Under the pieces are notes generated by a model. The model was given only the letters and a program-made list of their open reading frames with translations. It did no database searches and was not told the DNA's origin. Shown piece by piece: positions 14,877 to 23,861 of a stretch of 64,000 bases of DNA; position 1 is the stretch's first letter; each line of letters begins with the position of its first letter. Origin of the DNA: Methyloceanibacter sp. wino2 (GTDB taxonomy: Bacteria > Pseudomonadota > Alphaproteobacteria > Rhizobiales > Methyloligellaceae); contig NZ_CP028960.1 of NCBI RefSeq assembly GCF_003071365.1, forward strand, positions 744,001 through 808,000, given 5' to 3'. A program made the translations under genes and the position numbers.

Positions 14877-17327
14877 CTAGGCACGGGGGATGAAACCCAA
14901 AACCGTCAGATCATCGCGCCGCCTCTGATCGCCCTGAAACTTCTCGAAGGCGTCGCGCAGTGTCTCTTCCTGCTCATTCATTGGCGCATCGCGGAGCTTA
15001 TGCAAGAGGTCCTTAAAACGTTGCTTGCCGAAGGCGCGACCGCGCGGCCCCCCGATCTGTTCGATGAGCCCATCGGTCGTAAGGTAGAACGCGTCGCCTG
15101 AATCGTAGCCAAACGTGGTGTTCTTGAATCTCGTCTCCGGACGATAACGCCGGTAGCCGAGGCCCTCGCGGTCGCCTTTGATCTCGATAACGCCTTCGCT
15201 ATTCGACCGCCACAGCGAGAAGCGCGCACCGGCAAATGTTATCTGCCGTTTGCTCAGGTCGATGAAACAGACTCCGGCTTCCAGTCCGTCGTCGGTTTCG
15301 CCGTGCTGTTCGTCCTGGCCAAGCAAGCTTTGCACGCCCTGATGCAGACCGGAGAGCACTGCGCTTGGGCCGCCGGGCGCATCGCGCAGTATGCGGTCGA
15401 GCAGACCCCAGGCGATCAGGGTCATGAAGGCGCCAGGGACGCCGTGGCCCGTGCAATCGCCGACCATGATCGCATGGCCGTCTTCAACGGGCTGAAACCA
15501 GAAGAAGTCACCGCCGACAATGTCCCGCGGCTCCCAAATTAGGAAGTGGTCCGCCGCAATGGCTTCGATCTCGCGCCGCGCGGGAAGCACCGCGGACTGG
15601 ATGCGGCTGGCATAGTGCAGGCTTTGTAGGATCAGCTGGTTCGCCGCCGCCGCCCGCCGCTCGCTCTCCTTGATCTCGGTGAGATCGCTGTAGACGGCGA
15701 CCGTGCCGCCGGTTTCTGTGCGGCGCTCGCTGATCTGCAGCCAACGACCGTCCGACCGGCGCTGAAGAATGGGCTCGCCGGGATATCTGTGCTCGTCGAG
15801 GCGCTGGCGAAGCCAGCCTTCTTCGCGCCCCTTGGCATCCTCGATCAGACCGTGGGCGACGGCCTTCCGCAGGATCGTCTCGAAGGAGTTCCCTGGCCCA
15901 GGCGGCCCGTCGCCGGCGTCGAACAGCTCGCCATATTTCTGATTGCCGAGAACCAGACGGTCCTCTGAGTCGTAAAGAGAGAATCCTTCCGAGATCGTCT
16001 CGATGGCGTCGGTCAGCCGTTGCTCGCGTTCGTGAAGCGCGGCTTGCTCGGCCGTCTTGCGCTCGGTCACTTCGGACCAGGTGCCGATCACCTCGAGCGG
16101 ATCACCGTTCCGGTCCTTGACGAGGGTCTGCTCGTCGCTGACCCAGCAATAGGTGCCGTCCGCCTTGCGGAAGCGATATTCCGAGACGCGGCGCCCCAGT
16201 TCGAACAGTTCCGATTGACCGGCTTCGACCGCCGCGAGGTCCTCGGGATGCACGTGGGAGCGCCAGAAGTCGGCCTGCTTCAGGTAGTCGTCGGGCTCGT
16301 ATCCCAGGACGCGCTTGATGTTGCCGCTGACAAACGTAGGCGTGAAGCTTCCTGTCGCGCTGAAGCTGTAGACTACGGCCGGAGCGCTGTGGAGCATCAG
16401 GTCGAAACGGGCGCGCGCTGCGTTCTCGGCCTCTTCGGCCGTCTTGCGTGCGGAGATGTTGCTCCAGGAGCCGACGATCTCGACGGGCTCGCCATGCTCG
16501 TCGCGCAGGAGATACTGCTCGTCGCTGACCCAGATATACTTGCCGTTGCGCTTGCGGAACCGGTACTCGGTGGCGTGGCGCCCCTTGTCGAAAATCAACG
16601 CCTCTTCGGCTTCGACGCCTGCGAGGTCGTCCGGATGCACGTGGGAGCGCCAAAAGTCCGCATGCTCCATGTATTTCTCCGGGCAGTAGCCCAAGAGCCG
16701 CTTGATGTTCTCGCTGACGAAGGTGGGCGCGTAATCGCCGCGCGCCTTGAAGCTGTAGATCACGGCCGGTGCCGCTTCGAGAAGTGTCGACAGCCGGGCT
16801 TGGGTGGCGTCTTCCCGCGCCTCGGCGCTCTTGCGCGCGCTGATGTCGCTCCAGGAGCCGACCACTTCGCTCGGCGCTCCTTGTGCGTCGTAGATCATGT
16901 GCTGTTCGTCGTTCACCCAGCGATAGGTGCCGTCCTTGTGACGGAAGCGGTATTCGACGGTCAGGTCACCCGTCTCGAAGAGAGTCTCCAGATCGGCATC
17001 GAGGCGCTCGAGGTCGTCGGGATGAACACGCTCGCGCCAGAAGCCGGGATTGCCGAGATAGTCTCCCGGCGCGTAGCCGAACAGGCCTTCGATATTGTCG
17101 CTGACGAAGGTGGGCGCGAAGTCGTCGCGCGCCTTGAAGGAGTAAAGCACCGCGGGCGAGGCGGAGAGCAGGCGCGCCGTTCGCGCCGAAGCATCCGCGC
17201 TCGCGCCGTCTCCTGATTCACGCAAAGCCTTCTCGATCGCCGCGGTCACCTCAGCGGGGTCCGTGCCAGGAATCAGCAAGGATTCCAGCGCGGCGGCAGC
17301 GCGAGCGGCACTCTTTTTCGGCGTCAT
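14877..17327 (-). CDS. multi-PAS SpoIIE-type phosphatase, SiaA-like
   Basis: An 816-aa cytoplasmic protein. Three closely related PAS-PAC units of about 125 aa lie at roughly 50-175, 180-305 and 310-430, each with APTFVSxNI, HPDDL and W(V)xDEQ motifs. A fourth, more distant PAS lies at about 445-560. The C-terminal PP2C/SpoIIE domain has DIVGGDFFWF and GDCTGHGVPGAFMT, the metal-binding aspartates of the family. Pseudomonas SiaA is a membrane HAMP-containing PP2C that dephosphorylates SiaC; here soluble PAS sensors replace the membrane input. It is the first gene of the four-gene minus-strand set. Confidence 0.88.
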   Translation of the reverse strand: MTPKKSAARAAAALESLLIPGTDPAEVTAAIEKALRESGDGASADASARTARLLSASPAVLYSFKARDDFAPTFVSDNIEGLFGYAPGDYLGNPGFWRERVHPDDLERLDADLETLFETGDLTVEYRFRHKDGTYRWVNDEQHMIYDAQGAPSEVVGSWSDISARKSAEAREDATQARLSTLLEAAPAVIYSFKARGDYAPTFVSENIKRLLGYCPEKYMEHADFWRSHVHPDDLAGVEAEEALIFDKGRHATEYRFRKRNGKYIWVSDEQYLLRDEHGEPVEIVGSWSNISARKTAEEAENAARARFDLMLHSAPAVVYSFSATGSFTPTFVSGNIKRVLGYEPDDYLKQADFWRSHVHPEDLAAVEAGQSELFELGRRVSEYRFRKADGTYCWVSDEQTLVKDRNGDPLEVIGTWSEVTERKTAEQAALHEREQRLTDAIETISEGFSLYDSEDRLVLGNQKYGELFDAGDGPPGPGNSFETILRKAVAHGLIEDAKGREEGWLRQRLDEHRYPGEPILQRRSDGRWLQISERRTETGGTVAVYSDLTEIKESERRAAAANQLILQSLHYASRIQSAVLPARREIEAIAADHFLIWEPRDIVGGDFFWFQPVEDGHAIMVGDCTGHGVPGAFMTLIAWGLLDRILRDAPGGPSAVLSGLHQGVQSLLGQDEQHGETDDGLEAGVCFIDLSKRQITFAGARFSLWRSNSEGVIEIKGDREGLGYRRYRPETRFKNTTFGYDSGDAFYLTTDGLIEQIGGPRGRAFGKQRFKDLLHKLRDAPMNEQEETLRDAFEKFQGDQRRRDDLTVLGFIPRA

Positions 17328-17404
17328 GGCTAGGCTCTATCAGATCGCGGCAGGGTTGTCGCCACTCTCGCCCGGGTTGCAGATTGTGCCGTCGGCCACA
17401 GGCT

Positions 17405-17644
17405 TTAGGCTATCCGATACTTTGCCTTGAACCGGCAGATCTCATCCCACACGTCCGGCGCTACGGACTGCGCGGTCACGCGGGCGAATATGCGGCTGAG
17501 AATGTCCCGCTCCTGGTCGTCCACGGTCCCATCCTCAAGCGCGAGTCTCTTGAGCATGGCCAGTTCCTGAGCGTCGATCGTGCCGTCGTTGGCGAACACG
17601 TACAGGAACGAGTACTGCATGATGGCGTTCGCATTCGAACTCAC
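17405..17644 (-). CDS. TerB-like small protein
   Basis: A 79-aa helical protein, SSNANAIMQYSFLYVFANDG followed by TIDAQELAMLKRLALEDGTV. The pattern of two acidic loops (NDGTIDAQE, DGTVDDQE) followed by helices resembles TerB/tellurite-resistance-type or EF-hand-like small domains. The start is the GTG at 17642-17644 with a strong AAGGAGGAG upstream; the longer frame to 17692 would put that ribosome binding site inside the gene. It lies upstream of the SiaA-like gene on the same strand, 77 bases away. Function unknown. Confidence 0.7.
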   Translation of the reverse strand: MSSNANAIMQYSFLYVFANDGTIDAQELAMLKRLALEDGTVDDQERDILSRIFARVTAQSVAPDVWDEICRFKAKYRIA

Positions 17645-18003
17645 CGCGTCTCCTCCTTGTTTATTGGCCGGGCCGTCTTTAGAGGCTAGCAAGCAGCAAA
17701 ACTGAAGCTAGCACAGTGGCTTGGCAGATATTCAAGTCTATCCGAGTCGCCGAGACATAGAAATGCGCCGGTGCGGCCGGGAACGCGGCGATCCATTTGC
17801 GAAGACGCTCTGGCCACCAGGCATGGCATGGAGACTCGCCTCTTCCCGCGCAGATTCCCGTCAGTTGCATAAATACGCAATTCAAGGAGCCTGTTTCTGC
17901 GTCTTCTCTGGGCGGCAGGCTGCCTCCCTGTGACAAGATAAGTGGCTTCTTTGCCTCGTAAATTAGCTTCGTCTGATATACCGCGGGCGCCACCCGCTCA
18001 GTA
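17645..18003. other. intergenic stretch, no supported gene
   Basis: Divergent region between the TerB-like gene and the OsmC gene. A minus-strand frame of 104 codons is present but lacks a ribosome binding site and any recognisable pattern. The AT-rich element at 18004-18039 follows it. Confidence 0.4.
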
Positions 18004-18039
18004 TTGAATATGACTTATCTAATATGATATGTGTGAATG
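18004..18039 (+). promoter_or_regulatory. AT-rich 36-bp element shared with cassette B
   Basis: A 36-base sequence starting ATTGAATATGAC and ending ATATGATATGTGTGAAT. It matches the reverse complement of 24100-24135 at 34 of 36 positions, and in both places it reads toward the downstream gene (OsmC here, cassette B there). It contains two AATATGA repeats 14 bases apart. Against GC-rich surroundings this is best explained as a shared promoter/operator; the regulator is unknown. Confidence 0.7.
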
Positions 18040-18169
18040 GGGTCTTGGGGGCATAACTGGACCGCCACGGTCTGTGGCGGCTTTGGCTCCGAACCTCCTC
18101 GCGTGCCTCGCGGCTTTCGAACCGAGAGCGCGGTGAGCCAACAACAAAGATGTATTGGAGGAAATTGCT

Positions 18170-18715
18170 GTGTCCCAGGAGAGCGTGAAGCAAGCTCTAT
18201 TAGCCAAGATTCAAGCCGTTCAGGAGAACCCCGCCCAAGCGCGCCTCGTGTTCAGGGCGAGTACCGCTCTGGTGGAAGACGTCAAATGCACGGCGCAGGT
18301 TCGCGACTTCGCCCCGCTGACCATCGATGAGCCGCCGGATCTCGGTGGATCGGACACGGGCGTCAACCCCGTGGAACTCGTTCTGGTCGCCTTGGGGACT
18401 TGTCAGGAAATCATGTATTCCGCCTATGCGGCCGTGATGGGGGTCAAGCTCGACGAGGTCAAAATCGACGTCAAAGGATACCTCGATGTCAGAGGCCTCC
18501 TGTCCATGGATGAGTCGGTCCCGGCCGGCTACGAGAAGATTGTGTACGACACCCAGATCAAGAGCTCGGCCGACCCGGAGAGCATCCAGAAGGTGATCGC
18601 CATGGCCGAGAGCCATTGCCCGCTGCTCGACATGATGCAGCGTCCGGTGGAGATCACCGGTGAGGTGAAGTTGAACGGGAAGCGCCTGGAGACGACGGCA
18701 GAGGCTGCGGCCTAG
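18170..18715 (+). CDS. OsmC-family protein
   Basis: A 181-aa OsmC/Ohr-superfamily protein, with GVNPVELVLVALGTCQEIMYSAYA carrying the first family cysteine and SHCPLLDMMQRPVEI the second. The family reduces organic hydroperoxides or, in some branches, handles thiol or persulfide substrates. The start is the GTG at 18170 with GGAGG 8 bases upstream; an in-frame TTG lies within that ribosome binding site. It is followed by the DsrE-like gene and preceded by the element shared with cassette B, which points to a sulfur-stress role. Confidence 0.85.
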   Translation: MSQESVKQALLAKIQAVQENPAQARLVFRASTALVEDVKCTAQVRDFAPLTIDEPPDLGGSDTGVNPVELVLVALGTCQEIMYSAYAAVMGVKLDEVKIDVKGYLDVRGLLSMDESVPAGYEKIVYDTQIKSSADPESIQKVIAMAESHCPLLDMMQRPVEITGEVKLNGKRLETTAEAAA

Positions 18716-18920
18716 CACGCCTACAGCGGCGGGCCGCTTCGACCAGGCCCGCCGTCCCACCTTGGGCCGCCCGATGCCAGGCGAGCGTGAGGCCGGACGA
18801 ACAGAAGACCGCCCCACCTGCCGGACAAAGAACAAGCTTCAATATGCGGTCGGTCAATGCGCGGCCGCGATCCTTGCACCAACGTTCCCCCAAATTCGTG
18901 AATCACAGGAGACATGACTG

Positions 18921-19358
18921 ATGAAATACTTCGCGTCGAAATCGAACATGATCGTCGCCTTTGCCCTCGCCGTGTTGGCGATGGTCGCCACTGCGCAACC
19001 CGCCATATCAGGAGACAAAGATCCGCTCTTCGTCAGCCTGGTTTCCGACGATGCGCACGCCGCGACCATGGCTCTGAGCTTCGCCAAGACCATTCAGGAC
19101 GAGGGTCACCCCGTGACGGTGTTCTTCAACAATCGCGGCGTGCTCGTGGCCTCGAAGGGACACACCGATACGTACCCCGAGCAGCAGAAGCAGATTGCTG
19201 ATCTCACCAGCGGCGGCGCGGTGCTGCTCGCCTGTCCCCACTGCATGAAGTACTACGGCCTCAAGGACGAGAACCTTGTCGATGGCGTGAAGGAAGGCGA
19301 CCCGAAGACGGTGACCAAGCAGCTTTTCATGGACGGGACCAAGACCCTCACCTGGTAG
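18921..19358 (+). CDS. secreted DsrE/TusD-like protein
   Basis: A 145-aa protein with a signal peptide (about 1-30, ending AQPAISG) and a DsrE/DsrF-like alpha/beta domain: PLFVSLVSDDAHAATMALSFA, VFFNNRGVLVA and a conserved cysteine pair in LLACPHCMKYYG. DsrE-type proteins carry sulfane sulfur on a cysteine; most are cytoplasmic, so periplasmic export here is notable. AGGAG stands 9 bases before the ATG. It is convergent with SulP copy B, 46 bases away. Confidence 0.8.
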   Translation: MKYFASKSNMIVAFALAVLAMVATAQPAISGDKDPLFVSLVSDDAHAATMALSFAKTIQDEGHPVTVFFNNRGVLVASKGHTDTYPEQQKQIADLTSGGAVLLACPHCMKYYGLKDENLVDGVKEGDPKTVTKQLFMDGTKTLTW

Positions 19359-19404
19359 GCTTGTCAGACAGACTTAATTACCCAAGAAATTGGCCGTCCA
19401 AGCC

Positions 19405-21162
19405 TCAGAATGTTTGGGCGGCCAAGACGGGTTTGGGCCTTTCGGATGGCCATCCCAAGACGGCCATCCACGCGTCGTATTGGGACAGGAACACGCGGCC
19501 GTTCAGATGCTGCAGGAGATGGGAGGCTTCGAGCCGGTCCATCACCGGGCCTTTCACTTCCGACAGATGGAAGCCGACGCCCATGTCGGTCAGGCGCTCG
19601 TTGATGGCCTCGAGGCTCTCGAGGGCCGAGTAATCAACCGCGTTCACCGCCGAGAACATCAGAACGACATTGCGGATGCCGCAGCCCTCGGTCACGCGCG
19701 CGAGGATCAGGTTCTCGAGGAAGCGGGCGTTGGCGAAGTACAGGCTCTCGTCGACCCGGAGCATCAGGAGACCCGGATCGGTCTCGACCGTGTGCCGGTT
19801 GATGTTGCGGAAGTGATGGGTGCCCGGCACGAGGCCGATCTCGGCGACGTGCGGACGCGATGTCTTGTACAGATGCATCAGCACCGAGATGGCAACGCCG
19901 GTGGCGACGCCGATCTCGACGCCGAGCAACAGCGTCAGCAGGATGGTGGCGGCGACGGCGGAGAAGTCGGACTTCGAGTAGCCCCAGGTCTTCTTGAGGA
20001 TCGACAGATCGATGAGACTCAGCACAGCGACGATGATGGTCGCGGCCAGCGTCGCCTTCGGCAGGAAGTAGATGAGCGGTGTCAGGGCCACGGCGGCGAT
20101 GGCCAAGCCCACAGCCGTATAGGCGCCGGCCGCGGGTGTCTCGGCGCCGGCGTCGAAATTGACGACCGAGCGCGAGAAGCCGCCGGTCACCGGATAGCCG
20201 CCCGTGAAGGCCGCGCCGAGATTGGCCGCGCCCAAACCGATCAGTTCCTGATCGGGATCGATGTGCTGGCGCTTCTTGGCGGCGAATGTCTGAGCCACCG
20301 AGATGGACTCCACGAAGCCGATGATCGAAACGAGGATCGCTGGCACCGCAAGATCGGCGAGCAGGTCGGGAGAGAGCCCCGGCATGGTCAGCGGCGGCAG
20401 GCTCTGGGGCACTTCGCCGACGATCGATAGGCCGCGCCCGTTCAGGCTGAAGTACCAGGCCACCAGCGTCGTCACCACGACAGCCGCGATGGGTCCCGCC
20501 TTGGTGATGAGATCGGCAAGCTTCGGACCGAGACCGATCTTCCGCAAGAACGGCTTGAGACCGGTGCGCACCCAGAACAGGAACCCGATAGCCCCTGCCC
20601 CGATGGCGAGCGTAATGACGTTGGTCTCGCCGAGATGAGCCACGAGGGAACCGATCATCTCGGGCAGCGTATGACCGCCCGCGTCGACACCGAGGATGTG
20701 CTTCAGCTGACTGCAGGCGATCAGGATGCCCGAGGCCGTGATGAACCCGGCAATCACCGGATGGCTGAGGAAGTTCGCAAGGAACCCGAGCCGCAGCACG
20801 CCGAGCATCAGCAGGAAGCCGCCCGACAGCAGTGCCAGCGTCAACGCCGCAACCACGTAACCGGCCGTCCCTTGTTCGGCCACCTGGCCGACGGCCGATG
20901 CCGTCAGCAGCGACACCACGGCGACCGGACCGACGGCCAGGGCACGAGACGTGCCGAAGATCGCATAGAGAATGATCGGGACGATGGAGGCGTAGATACC
21001 GGCCTCCGGCGGCAGCCCCGCAAGCAGCGCATAGGCGAGCGACTGCGGGATCAGCATGATCGTCACGATCACCGCCGCGACCAGGTCGTTCGAGAACGCG
21101 GCCCCGTCGTAGGTGCGGCCCCATTCGAGGACGGGAATGAACTTGCGCAGCCGAGCGATCAT
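19405..21162 (-). CDS. SulP-family anion transporter, copy B
   Basis: A 585-aa SulP permease with a STAS domain. It differs from copy A mainly at DWGRTYNATT/EWGRTYDGAA near the N-terminus, RKGLKPFLRSI/RTGLKPFLRKI, VAAGVA/VATGVA, TH/AH, and a replaced C-terminal tail (AVLGWPSERPKPVLAAQTF). All membrane segments and the STAS core are kept, so it should be functional. Here 119 bases separate it from the SQR gene, against 10 in cassette A, so it may have its own expression. Confidence 0.9.
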   Translation of the reverse strand: MIARLRKFIPVLEWGRTYDGAAFSNDLVAAVIVTIMLIPQSLAYALLAGLPPEAGIYASIVPIILYAIFGTSRALAVGPVAVVSLLTASAVGQVAEQGTAGYVVAALTLALLSGGFLLMLGVLRLGFLANFLSHPVIAGFITASGILIACSQLKHILGVDAGGHTLPEMIGSLVAHLGETNVITLAIGAGAIGFLFWVRTGLKPFLRKIGLGPKLADLITKAGPIAAVVVTTLVAWYFSLNGRGLSIVGEVPQSLPPLTMPGLSPDLLADLAVPAILVSIIGFVESISVAQTFAAKKRQHIDPDQELIGLGAANLGAAFTGGYPVTGGFSRSVVNFDAGAETPAAGAYTAVGLAIAAVALTPLIYFLPKATLAATIIVAVLSLIDLSILKKTWGYSKSDFSAVAATILLTLLLGVEIGVATGVAISVLMHLYKTSRPHVAEIGLVPGTHHFRNINRHTVETDPGLLMLRVDESLYFANARFLENLILARVTEGCGIRNVVLMFSAVNAVDYSALESLEAINERLTDMGVGFHLSEVKGPVMDRLEASHLLQHLNGRVFLSQYDAWMAVLGWPSERPKPVLAAQTF

Positions 21163-21281
21163 CTTCGCCTCGAAACAACAGGTTTGCGCGCCGAACGCGC
21201 TTCCCGCTTATCCGCGAGAAGGCGCCGGCAGGGTTGGAACAGCGATCCGGGAGTCGCTCGGAGCGATCACTCGTGGAAGGA

Positions 21282-22964
21282 CTACTCGGCCGGTGCCACC
21301 GTGAGCCGCTCCGGCTTGGCCAACCACTCCTTGCCCTTGAGCATGGCCCACCAATAGATCGGCGGCAGCATCTTCTCTTTGAGGATCCAAGCGGCCCGTG
21401 AAGGCTTCATGCCGTCGATGAAGAACTTCGGGAAGCTCGGCTTCAGCGCGCCGCCATAGCCGAACTCGGCGAGCACGATCTTGCCGCGCTCGACCGTGAG
21501 CGGGCACGAGCCGTAGCCGTCATATTGCGCAACCGCGGACCGGCCGGCGATATCGGCGACGATGTTCTCGGCGACTGTCGGGGCTTGTTTGCGGGCCGCG
21601 GCGGCCGTCTTCGCGTTGGGTGCGTTCATGACGTCGCCCAGGCTCCAGATGTTGTCGTAGGCCTTGTGGCGCAGCGTGGTCTGGTCCACATCGACCCAGC
21701 CGGCGGCATCGGCCAGCGGCGACACACGGATAAAGTCCGGCGCCGTCTGCGGGGGACAGACATGGATCATGTCGAAGTCCATGGTGACCGTGGTGGGGTC
21801 CGTGTCCGGCTTCGACACTTTGAAAGTTGCCGTCTTGGCCGAGCCGTCGATAGCAATGAGGTTGTGGAAGAAGTTCAGGTGCGCGCCGTACTTCTCGACG
21901 TATTTCATGAGCGCCGGCACGTAGTCCTTCACGCCGAACAGCACACCGCCGGCGTTGTTGAACTGGATGTCGATGTCCTTGAGGACGCCACGGCGGTACC
22001 AAGCGTCGGCCGACAGATACATGGCCTTTTGCGGTGCGCCGGCACATTTGATCGGCATGGGGGGCTGCGTGAAGATCGCCCGGCCCTTGTTCATGCGCTG
22101 GACCAGCTCCCACGTATACGGCGCAAGGTCGTAGCGATAGTTCGAGGTGACGCCATTGCGGCCGAGCGTCTCCTCGAGACCTTCGACGGCGCCCCAATCG
22201 AGCTTGAGACCGGGACAGACGACGAGGCGGTCGTATTTGACCACCCGGCAGCCATCCAGAATGACCGCGTCGTTCTCCGGCTCAAAGGCAGCCACACCGG
22301 CCTTGATCCAATGGACGCCACTCGGAATGAGCGAGCCCATGGTCTTGGCCGTATCCTGTGCTTGGAACACACCGCCGCCCACCATGGTCCAGCCCGGCTG
22401 GTAGTAATGGATCTCCGCCGGATCGATGATCGCGATATCAAGACTAGGCTTGCGTGCACGCAAGCTGGAGGCGACGGCGATGCCGCCCGCCCCACCGCCG
22501 ACAATGACGATGTCGTATTTGGCGTCGCCGGTATCGGTCGGCGTCTTGCCGCCATTGGCGATGCGCCGGGCAACACCGTTCATGTCGTAGCCGGCCGCCT
22601 TGGCCGTCGCCAGGATGTCCGCCATGGGTAGCGCCTTGGACTGGCTCAGCGACCACAGCGTCATCGAGCGCGTCCCCGTCCGGCAATAGGCGAAGACAGG
22701 CCCCGGAAGTTCGCGCAACGCAGCGCCGAACGCGAACGCGTCCTCGTCCTGAATGAGTCCGGGTTTCACCGGTAGATAACGTGTCTCGAGTCCGACCGCG
22801 TCGGCCGCCTCGTGGATCTCCTCGAAGGTCGGCTGATCCGCGCCCTCGCCGTCGGGCCGGTTGCAGACGATCGAGCGGAAGCCTTGCGCCTTCAGCTCGG
22901 TGATGTCGGCCGGTGAAATCTGGCTGCTGACCGACAGCGCCTCGGATACGCGTTTCAACTCCAT
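21282..22964 (-). CDS. sqr: DUF442 / type II sulfide:quinone oxidoreductase fusion, copy B
   Basis: A 560-aa fusion with the same order as copy A: DUF442 domain with CRTGTRS, FAD motif DIVIVGGGAGG, and the type II SQR cysteines in IKCAGAPQKAMYL and YDGYGSCPL. The N-terminal domain and the extreme C-terminus (ERLTVAPAE) are diverged from A, while the middle 250 residues are identical. It should be active, unlike the hydrolase beside it. It begins 14 bases after the remnant stop of that hydrolase. Confidence 0.9.
   Translation of the reverse strand: MELKRVSEALSVSSQISPADITELKAQGFRSIVCNRPDGEGADQPTFEEIHEAADAVGLETRYLPVKPGLIQDEDAFAFGAALRELPGPVFAYCRTGTRSMTLWSLSQSKALPMADILATAKAAGYDMNGVARRIANGGKTPTDTGDAKYDIVIVGGGAGGIAVASSLRARKPSLDIAIIDPAEIHYYQPGWTMVGGGVFQAQDTAKTMGSLIPSGVHWIKAGVAAFEPENDAVILDGCRVVKYDRLVVCPGLKLDWGAVEGLEETLGRNGVTSNYRYDLAPYTWELVQRMNKGRAIFTQPPMPIKCAGAPQKAMYLSADAWYRRGVLKDIDIQFNNAGGVLFGVKDYVPALMKYVEKYGAHLNFFHNLIAIDGSAKTATFKVSKPDTDPTTVTMDFDMIHVCPPQTAPDFIRVSPLADAAGWVDVDQTTLRHKAYDNIWSLGDVMNAPNAKTAAAARKQAPTVAENIVADIAGRSAVAQYDGYGSCPLTVERGKIVLAEFGYGGALKPSFPKFFIDGMKPSRAAWILKEKMLPPIYWWAMLKGKEWLAKPERLTVAPAE
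21532..22283. repeat. 750-bp tract apparently identical to 9327-10078
   Basis: Partner of the identical block in SQR copy A, with a constant offset of 12205 and no indel. Mismatches begin right at both edges (TGCGCA against TGTGCC on the left; CTCAAAGGC against CTCGAACGC on the right). Confidence 0.85.
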
Positions 22965-22978
22965 GACTCTCTCCCCGC

Positions 22979-23861
22979 TTAAAGTTCGTTGACCGGGACT
23001 TTCAGCATCGGCCGTCCGTCCTCGTTTTTTGGCACCTCGCCGCCGCGCATGTTCACTTGCAGCGAGGGATGATCAGTTTCGGCATGCTCAGCGTCGCATC
23101 GCGCTCGGTGCGGAATTTGATGAAGTCTTCCTTCGTCTTCCCGTTGCCGACATGGATGTTGTTCGCGCGCTCGTCCGCAACGGTGGTTTCCCAGGCGTAT
23201 TCGCGTCCGCCCGGCGCATAGTCGTGGCACATGAAGAGGCGCATCTCGTCCGGCAGGCTCAGCACCTTCATGATCGAGTCGTACAGCGTGCCGGCATCGC
23301 CGCCGGGGAAGTCGGCGCGCGCGGAACCGCCATCGGCATGAACAACGTGTCGCCCACGAAGGCGGCATCGCCGATCACATGGACCATGCAGGCCGGCGTG
23401 TGACCGGGCGTGTACATGGCGAACGCCTGCATGTTGCCGATGGTGTAAGTGGCGCCGTCCTCGAACAGGGCGTCGAACTGGCTGCCGTCGCGCTGGAACT
23501 CGGTGCCTTCGTTGAAGACCTTCCCGAAGGTCTCCTGCACGACCATGATCTTCGAGCCGATACCGATCTTGCCGCCGAGTTCCTGTTGGATGTACGGGGC
23601 CGCCGACAGATGGTCGGCATGGGCGTGCGTCTCGATGATCCATTCGAGCTTGAGACCACGCTCCTTGATGCGGGCGATGATCTCGTCGGCGCTATCATGG
23701 GTGATGCGGCCAGCCGCGTAGTCGAGGTCCATCACGCTGTCCACGACGGCACAGGAGTTGGAGGTCGGGTCCTTGACGATGTAGCTGATGGTGTTGGTCG
23801 GCTCGTCGAAGAAGGATTCGACTTCCGGGTGGACGGTCATATCGATCGGATAGTTCGTCAT
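22979..23861 (-). pseudogene. persulfide dioxygenase-like hydrolase, copy B, two frameshifts
   Basis: Aligned to copy A this gene is 2 bases shorter. One G is missing from the run at about 23335-23336 (GG against GGG in A) and one at about 23065-23067 (GGG against GGGG). The first shift ends translation after 197 codons, just past DTLFMP. The product keeps HAHADH, TPGH and the GD motif but loses the CHDYAPGG histidine and the C-terminal 100 residues, so it is unlikely to be active. The original start, ATG at 23861 with AAAGGAC upstream, is intact. Both losses are in G runs, so sequencing error must be excluded. Confidence 0.8.

Noticed and set aside
17679-17993. 104-codon minus-strand frame in the TerB-OsmC gap
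   Set aside because: No ribosome binding site, no conserved pattern, and it includes promoter-like AT-rich DNA.
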